DNA of 64,000 nucleotides from Enoplolaimus lenunculus. Taxonomy: Eukaryota > Nematoda > Enoplea > Enoplida > Thoracostomopsidae. Numbering within the stretch: the first letter of the stretch is position 1; each line of letters starts with the position of its first letter. Under the pieces are notes generated by a model. The model was not told where the DNA came from and did not search any database. It was given only the letters and a program-made list of their open reading frames with translations. The stretch spans positions 1-64,000 of the forward strand of contig JASANG010002008.1 of NCBI GenBank assembly GCA_030248215.1, given 5' to 3'. The translations under genes were made by a program, and so were the position numbers. This document shows, piece by piece, positions 63,287 to 64,000 of the stretch.

Positions 63287-64000
63287 TATGTGGTGTCATT
63301 TGGCAATTCAAGTACGGAACCGGACCGCATTAAAACAATCAAAACCTATAATAGCGCCGCCGGTTCAGTACGAAGAATGCTTTCACTTGCAATTAAATTA
63401 AATCCTGCTTGTCACAAAATATTACGTTTAAAAACGAAAGCCAATTTCAAAAACTCAATAAAATATATTTTATATACCGCCAATGGTTAAAATTCAGCAA
63501 CAATATTATTTTGATTTAACCAGTTTAAACAAACGATTGCTGAACAAATTTTTTGGCAAACATGCTCATTTCACTCCCTCGCACAATACAAAACCCTGTG
63601 GGCGTCAACCCCTAATTATCCACACAATCACCACACTGATTTTAAATTATATATATTTTTTTAACTTTAGCATTATGTCCAGCAACGCATATGAAAGAAA
63701 ATATTTCAGCTGTTGTACACGTTACACTCCCAGATTTAAAGCAATGGCTTAGTCTTACCAAAATGGTTCCGTAAAGGGTTTGGCTTTGTTAAACCTTCTC
63801 CGCTAAACCTAAACCTACGTCTTACCCTAAGCCAAAACTTGTGGGGGCCAGGGGAAGTGTGCAGAGTCAATATTTCATTTTTAGGAATAGTACTGTTGCA
63901 TATAATTTTTTTTCTTGGAACCTGGTGCATATAATCATCGTTTTTCGCGATTTTATATCACTATTGATTATATACCGGTTGGTATCCGCTGCCAAAAATC

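Larger units (their letters stand above)
54625..64000. other. right-end intergenic tract
   Basis: Repeats only: element X (56305), element S (56816), CAA microsatellite (57525), TCGTCGAC element (57826), family B (58596), two minisatellites (59640, 60395), tRNA-like piggyBac-type copy (60619) and nested R/hAT (62499). A tRNA-like 5' half (GGGCCTGTAGTTCAATGG) is near 61404. No gene I can support; frames under 100 codons lack recognisable homology. Confidence 0.55.

Overview
The window is AT-rich animal nuclear DNA from an invertebrate: multi-exon genes with GT-AG introns of 0.4 to 3 kb, GC-richer exons, long repeat-filled intergenic tracts, and no operons or bacterial signals. The taxon cannot be fixed from the sequence. 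The ion channel has the motifs of invertebrate (nematode-like) anion channels, while an FGFRL1 gene is known from several bilaterian and cnidarian lineages. The nematode-type telomere word TTAGGC is abundant, but only inside transposons, so it is weak taxonomic evidence.

Layout. (1) 5773-14042 (+): six exons of an FGFRL1-type receptor: three Ig domains, one membrane segment, and a long kinase-less tail rich in Pro, Asn, Tyr and Cys/His. The signal-peptide exon was not found. (2) 14043-32853: about 19 kb without a gene I can support, filled with short inverted-repeat elements, tRNA-like sequences and minisatellites. (3) 32854-34467 (+): one intron-less 537-residue rhodopsin-like GPCR. (4) 46036-36543 (-): a complete five-exon, 984-residue anion-type Cys-loop receptor with a roughly 560-residue M3-M4 loop. 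(5) 46037-64000: mostly repeats, with one weak two-exon candidate for a 49-residue protein (49183-54624).

The three firm genes all encode cell-surface proteins: an FGF-binding decoy/adhesion-type receptor, an orphan GPCR and a ligand-gated chloride-type channel. Nothing in the sequence links them in one pathway.

The most striking content is the repeat fraction. Many short non-autonomous DNA transposons can be delimited by terminal inverted repeats (TIRs) and target-site duplications (TSDs). They include a TTAGGC-bearing clan with GGCCMATGT ends and 8-bp duplications, two clear hAT-type elements, piggyBac-type elements with TTAA sites (one family with a tRNA-like core), and TA-target foldback elements. 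I saw no transposase gene, no LTR element and no CRISPR array.
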